A stretch of DNA of 64,000 nucleotides from Ilex aquifolium (taxonomy: Eukaryota > Streptophyta > Magnoliopsida > Aquifoliales > Aquifoliaceae): positions 13,680,451-13,744,450 of the forward strand of contig OX637395.1 of the NCBI GenBank assembly GCA_951799425.1, read 5' to 3'. Position numbers and translations under genes: made by a program. Below are positions 59,634-64,000 of the stretch, piece by piece. Below the pieces are notes generated by a model. That model saw only the letters and a list, made by a program, of their open reading frames with translations, searched no databases and was not told where the DNA came from. Positions within the stretch are counted from its first letter, which is position 1, and each line of letters starts with the position of its first letter.

Positions 59634-60794
59634 ATCTCCGATAAAGTGCATCTTGACATCAATATGGTACGTCCTTTCATAGAACATTTGATTTTTAGTC
59701 AGATGTATGACACCTTAACTGTCACAGTACACAGTAATCAACTTTTGTTCCAAACCCTGATCACCAACCAAAATTTTCAACCTTATGGCTTTCTTCACTA
59801 CCTTTTTAGTTGCCATGTACTCGACCTCAATTATAGACAATGCAAATGTAGACTAAATTGTTGTCTTCCAACTGATGCCACAACCACAAAGAGTGAATAC
59901 ATAGCCTATCAAAGATATCCTTCGATCAAGATCTGCAACGTAATCTGAATCGACATTTCTAATAACACTACCAGAAGTGTCATTACCTCTGTCATACACC
60001 AGCCCAATATCGGTACTACCTTGTAGGTATCGAAGTATCCATTTCACAACTTGCTAATGGATTTGGCCAGGTCAATCCATATATCGGCTAACCAAACTTA
60101 TGGCATGCGAAATGTATGTCCTAGTGTACACCATAGCATAAATAATGCTTCTAATTTCACTAGTATAAGGAACACATCACATGTGTTCCAACTCCTCCAC
60201 AGTCTATGGTGATAAAATAGCTGAGAGTTTGAAATAAGCGGCAAGTAGAGTACTTGACCCTTGAATTTCAAAGCGTTCTAGTACCTTCTTAATATACCTT
60301 TTATATAATAAATACAACCTACCTATTTTTTTGTCCCTGTGAATTTTCATCCCTGATATTTTTTTTGCAGCTCTGGAATCCTTCATCTCGAACACATCAA
60401 TAAGCCGAGTCTTTAATTTTCTGATGTTTGACATACTCTTTGCAACTATCAAAATTTCATCGGCATACAATAACAAATATACAAACAAACCATTTAAGAG
60501 TTTATTTTGGTAGACAAAATTATCACACTCAATTCTGCAATAACCATTTGCACTCATGAATGTGTCAAACCTCTTGTACTATTGCCTCTTTAATAAGAAA
60601 ACATGGTCCTCCTTCCCTTGGACTATGGACCCCTTACCATGCAGAAACGTTGTTTTGACATTGAGTTCTTCAAGCTCTAAGTCAAACAAAGCAACCATGG
60701 CTAATAGCACCCTAATCGAGCTATGCTTCACGACATGAAAGAACACTTCATTGAAGTCAATACCCTCATTTTGTGAGTAGCCCTTGGCCAACAA
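59380..60794 (-). pseudogene. Copia RT and RNase H (element E)
   Basis: RT begins LAKGYSQNEGIDFNEVF, KHSSIRVLLAMVALFDLELE, LNVKTTFLHGKG (60794-60640). A short in-frame-type deletion then removes the segment normally joining FLHG to VQGKEDHV. After a stop, MSANGYCRIECDNFVYQNK continues (60557). The catalytic box reads YADE (within LLLYADEILIV) instead of Y-V-D-D, so the second Asp is lost. RNase H has KWILRYLQGSTDIGL (60047), then DSDYVADLDRR and CGCGISWKTT, followed by a stop and a more broken end. RT copies the element RNA to DNA and RNase H removes the RNA strand. Neither is functional here. Confidence 0.87.
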
Positions 60795-60839
60795 ACGACC
60801 TTTGAACCGAGCATTTTCTACTCCAGGAGTTCCCTTTTT

Positions 60840-62050
60840 TCTTTTGACAACTCATTTGCATCTAAATTTTTTTTGGCCATTTCGGTGTTTCACCAGCTCC
60901 CATGTATGATTCTTATAAAGAGACTATATCTCTTCAGTCACGGTTATGACCCATTGTGCTGAATTTTCGCTAGTGATGGCTTCACAATAAGTGACTAGCT
61001 CATGAGCCTTAATACTTTCTGCCACACTAAGTGCATAGCTAACAAGATCCTCATAGCCATATCTTTGGGGCGGCTTAGTTTGCCTCCTTTCTTTGTCCTG
61101 AAAAGCATCTACCCTTGTTGTAAAGTTGCACTAGAGTCTTGTTCCTATTCTGCATCTGACATGATTGGGACATTATCTTGCAAATCTTCTTACAAGTCCT
61201 CCGAAGCTTCCACTTCAAGATCCACCTGTGTATTGACACCATGGTCCATTCCAATATCAAGAGACTACTCCATATTGGGTTTAAGCATAACAGACTCATT
61301 AAAGTTCATGCTCTACTATTAATACATTTGGGTGGTTTCACGTCAGCACATCACAATCGATAACCTTTCACCCCATTTGCGTACCCTAGAAATATACATT
61401 TTCTTACCCTCGGCTCAAGTTTATCATTGTTCACATGAGCATAAGTAAGACAACCAAACACTCTTAAATCAGTGTAACTTGCAAGAGACCCAAACCAAAC
61501 CTCTTCAGAAGTATTGTACTGGATAGTTGTCGATGGAGACCTGTTAAAAGGATAACAATAATTCCTTATTTCTTATAAACTCATTGAAATCACCTCCACA
61601 AAATTACATGCGTTGTCAGTTCTCAAATGCTTGATATGTTTGCCAATCTACTTCATGATCATAGCATTTCGTTGTTTGAACTATACAAAGAGATCATTTT
61701 TGTACTTCAAGATAAATACCCAGGCCTTCGGAGAATAATCATCGATGAAGGTCAACATATACCTTCCATATCCCAAAGAGGAAACAAGAGAGGGCCCCAA
61801 AGGTCAGAATGGATATAATCCAAAGTATCTTAAGTCCGATAAACAGCAATACTGAACGTCACCCTACATTGTTTTCCAAATATGCAATGTTCGTAGAAGT
61901 CCAACTTTTCTGTCTTCTGGCCACATAGCAACCGAATTTTCTTCGTATATCTAGCACTCTTTGACTCATATGCCCTAATCGCATATGCCATAACTTGTCA
62001 GTGTCTGAGCTTGAATATGAAGATGAAGCTGTGAAAGCGACACCCGTCAC
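60840..62050 (-). pseudogene. Copia integrase with GAG-pre-integrase domain (element E)
   Basis: The GAG-pre-integrase motif DKLWHMRLGHMSQR is at about 61990-61950. Downstream come decayed integrase pieces: RTDN-type Asp motif near 61615-61625, NTSEEVWFG and the C-terminal RVFGCLTYAHVNNDKLEPR and CIFLGYANGVKGYRLW (about 61480-61350). The linker to RT includes a Ser/Glu-rich part and the AHWVITVTEEI-like stretch near 60940. Stops interrupt every frame. The integrase would insert the cDNA into host DNA. Confidence 0.8.
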
Positions 62051-62299
62051 GATGCCACCCTTTAACAGATGTAGGTCATTCTGCTTTTATCCTTTCATCA
62101 CGACAAGAGAACCTTTAAAAATCTTCAAAAACCCATTTGTAAGTTTATACATAAAACCATTGGATTCAAGCGTACCCAAGGAAATAAGATTTTTCCTCAG
62201 ATGTGGAACATTCTTGAAATTTGTAAAAGTCCTCACACATCTTAATTCGTATTGTGCCTATCCCAACAACCTTATAGGCTACATTGTTCCCATTAGAAC

Positions 62300-62735
62300 C
62301 TCACCACCATCGATTGATTAATAGGTAGCAAACCAGTCCTGATTAGGACACATCTGATAGGAGCAACTCGAATCAAGAATCCACTTATTACCTAAGCCAC
62401 TAATTAAACACCTGAGCACATCAGCATTAGTGGAACTTTCATCCACAACATCGGCAATGTTACCAGAATTTGAGTCTTCAATCTTTGCTTTGCCTTTACA
62501 CCTGAGACACTCTTTTCTAATATGTCATTCCTTGTGGCAATGAAAGCATTTGACTTTTCCAAATCCACCTCTAGATATTTGATCTATTTATCCTCTTGTA
62601 ACCAAACCTTTGTCTGAGCTTCCGTCTCTACTTCCAGACCCTTCTCTTTAACTCTTTTGAGTTCAAGACTACCTTAGCGTCCTCCATGGAAAGAGACTCT
62701 ATCATTCTAGGAGGTAAAACCCGATGTGGATCTTT
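62300..62735 (-). pseudogene. Copia gag C-terminus, zinc knuckle and protease (element E)
   Basis: Gag: SLSMEDAKVVLNSKEL (about 62700-62655). The knuckle CFHCHKE-stop-HIRKEC (62508-62549) keeps the CCHC ligands, but TGA replaces the residue before His. Protease: KWILDSSCSYQMCPNQDWF, with D-S-S at 62366-62374 where D-S-G is expected, the same kind of change seen in element A. Confidence 0.82.
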
Positions 62736-63795
62736 TCACACAATTATACACGTGGAGCTCAAGACACTATACCTAAAGAGGATGAATAGGTTTTTCAATT
62801 CAAAGCTCAATTGATCACTAATAAAAACCTAAGTCACAACAATTACAACTTCTCACAGAGATTTAGCATATAATAGTGAGAACCCCTTTTAATCACCATA
62901 ACCCATGAAGATTGATTTTAATTAATATTCAATTAATTCGCTCACAATCAATCTCACGTCGATCCCAATCCCCAAACCCAAATGGCATAACTATTGTTGA
63001 ATAGATGTCAAACAATCAAACTCATAAACACATAGTGAACGTGTGTGCAAACAATCACAAATGTATACTATAATCAATAAAGAACACAAATGATTTATCG
63101 ACGCAGAAACCCTTCTCGGGAAAAAATTTTGGGGAACCACTCGAAGTTAACTCAAGCCTAATCCACTACTCACTAAATCAACATACAAGTACTCAGTACT
63201 TATAACTCAACCAATACCATGATTAGATGCTCCTTTCCTTGTTTCTCCCCATCAAAGGCCCTCCTCCAATGTCTAGTGTAGCTTCACTTGGACCTCTCCA
63301 CCACACGGTTCGTTTTGGCTTCAAGCGATTATGGGCACGCCAACAATCCTCGCTATGTACATGCTAATGGATTAATCATACCATCAAGATCTTCAACTAT
63401 GATTTGTAAGGTTTGGTAGAATCTCTAGTGGTAGCCTTTAGGATCTTAGGGATCTAGGTTGTGGTGGAAGCTCTCAAATTCGCGATAAGGGGTCCGATTG
63501 TGACTCACACTATGTTTTTAAAACTCATAAATGGTTTTGAAAATCTTTTCTTTCAATATCACCTAGGAGTCATAATCGGGTTGCTTCTAATTCTATTTTC
63601 ATCCTGATCAACCTAAGTTAAAATAACTAAGGGTTCATCTTAAGTGTCTAGGTCATTACCTTATCCTAAGCATAAAGGTGGATACAGAGGTTGAATAATG
63701 TTGATTTGAAACTTGATCTCTTCCCTTCAATGACACTTTCGGATCTTGAACTTGATAGTATCATGACCATGGAATAGGTTGAGATTTTAAAATAG
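62736..63795 (-). mobile_element. LTR/leader-like insert within copia gag
   Basis: This non-coding ~1-kb stretch separates two parts of copia gag (64000-63800 and 62735 leftward). Read on the minus strand it contains TTTCTGCGTCGATAAATC, GTGTTCTTTATTGATTA and, near its end, AACCTATTCATCCTCTTTAGG and TTGAGCTCCACGTGTATAATTG. This resembles the 3' end of copia LTRs that sit just before the primer site. Boundaries and duplication could not be fixed, and part of gag between the two fragments is missing, so a deletion may accompany it. Confidence 0.4.
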
Positions 63796-64000
63796 ACTCC
63801 ACAAAGTTAGCCAATTATACAGTTGTTGTTTCATCAACAATTTCCCGTAAGACTCTATTGCTAAGAGGGTTAACGTGATAGTATCGCGAGCATTTGCCTA
63901 TATGTCCTTTTTTCTTGTCGTCTGACATTGTTGTGGGGAAGTCATATGTTCCATATATAACTTTCAACAATCCTTGTTGAATCAACAAGGAACGTATCTT
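63796..64000 (-). pseudogene. Copia gag N-terminal fragment (element E, runs off the window)
   Basis: The minus strand reads KIRSLLIQQGLLKVIYGTYD, FPTTMSDDKKKG and NPLSNRVLREIVDETTT, a stop, then LANFVES. W/LL-x-QQGLLKVL-x-G and LREV-x-x-E-x-T-A are hallmarks of the Tork-type gag (UBN2-like region). The frame is open at the window edge, so the start lies outside. Confidence 0.75.

Larger units (their letters stand above)
59372..64000 (-). mobile_element. Ty1/copia element E, coding part (continues past the window)
   Basis: On the minus strand, from the right edge: gag fragment, LTR-like insert, gag zinc knuckle, protease, integrase, RT, RNase H. Integrase before RT defines Ty1/copia, and the wording of the RT (KHSSIRVLLAMVALFDLELE, LNVKTTFLHG) suggests the Tork branch. 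Its 3' LTR is on the far side of element C (39015-39474). Many stops and frameshifts are present. Confidence 0.88.

Overview
The window looks like intergenic, repeat-dense nuclear DNA from a flowering plant. There are no bacterial-style operons and I found no intact host gene. Nearly all recognisable coding sequence is retroelement gag-pol (Ty3/gypsy chromovirus type and Ty1/copia) or DNA-transposon protein (hAT transposase, a Mutator-type element carrying a Ulp1-like gene). The Ty3/gypsy primer-binding sites match the plant initiator-Met tRNA type (TGGTATCAGAGC). The species cannot be told from this sequence.

Layout. 1-11618 is AT-rich DNA with small DNA-transposon relics (an inverted-repeat element at 3005-3821, a MITE at 6177-6500, a hAT-like element at 7756-8648, foldback MITEs at 8915-9202 and 9505-9668) and one solo LTR (3877-5975, TSD GTTTG). 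11619-21613 is a plus-strand Ty3/gypsy element (A) whose 3' LTR stops abruptly at 21613. There it is joined head-to-head to a truncated minus-strand relative (B, 21614-27210), whose gag is split by a 1.8-kb solo LTR (21813-23632, TSD ACCCT). 27455-34353 is a Mutator-like element with degenerate ~85-bp TIRs and an identical AT-rich TSD. It carries an exon-split, decayed gene with an N-terminal plant-mobile-domain/DUF1985-like part and a C-terminal Ulp1-like protease part, and it is interrupted by another LTR (about 30481-32594). 34366-37111 holds a retroelement leader/gag stub and a truncated gypsy LTR that cuts a hAT transposase relic (37112-about 39014, minus strand).

From 39015 to the window end is a Russian-doll nest. 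A minus-strand copia element (E) has its 3' LTR at 39015-39474 and its coding remnant at 59372-64000. It was split by a plus-strand gypsy element (C, 39552-59371, TSD ATTCA/GTTCA). C was in turn split in its reverse-transcriptase gene by a younger minus-strand gypsy element (D, 44553-54378, TSD CTATC). D has nearly matching LTRs and the best-preserved genes.

All four gypsy gag-pol genes carry stops or frameshifts, so none is autonomous as read. The most unusual cross-cutting feature is a family of short arrays built on the palindromic core ACCGGT (GTACCGGTAC and variants) in several otherwise different LTRs and leaders. Between the two LTRs of D the array differs in copy number.
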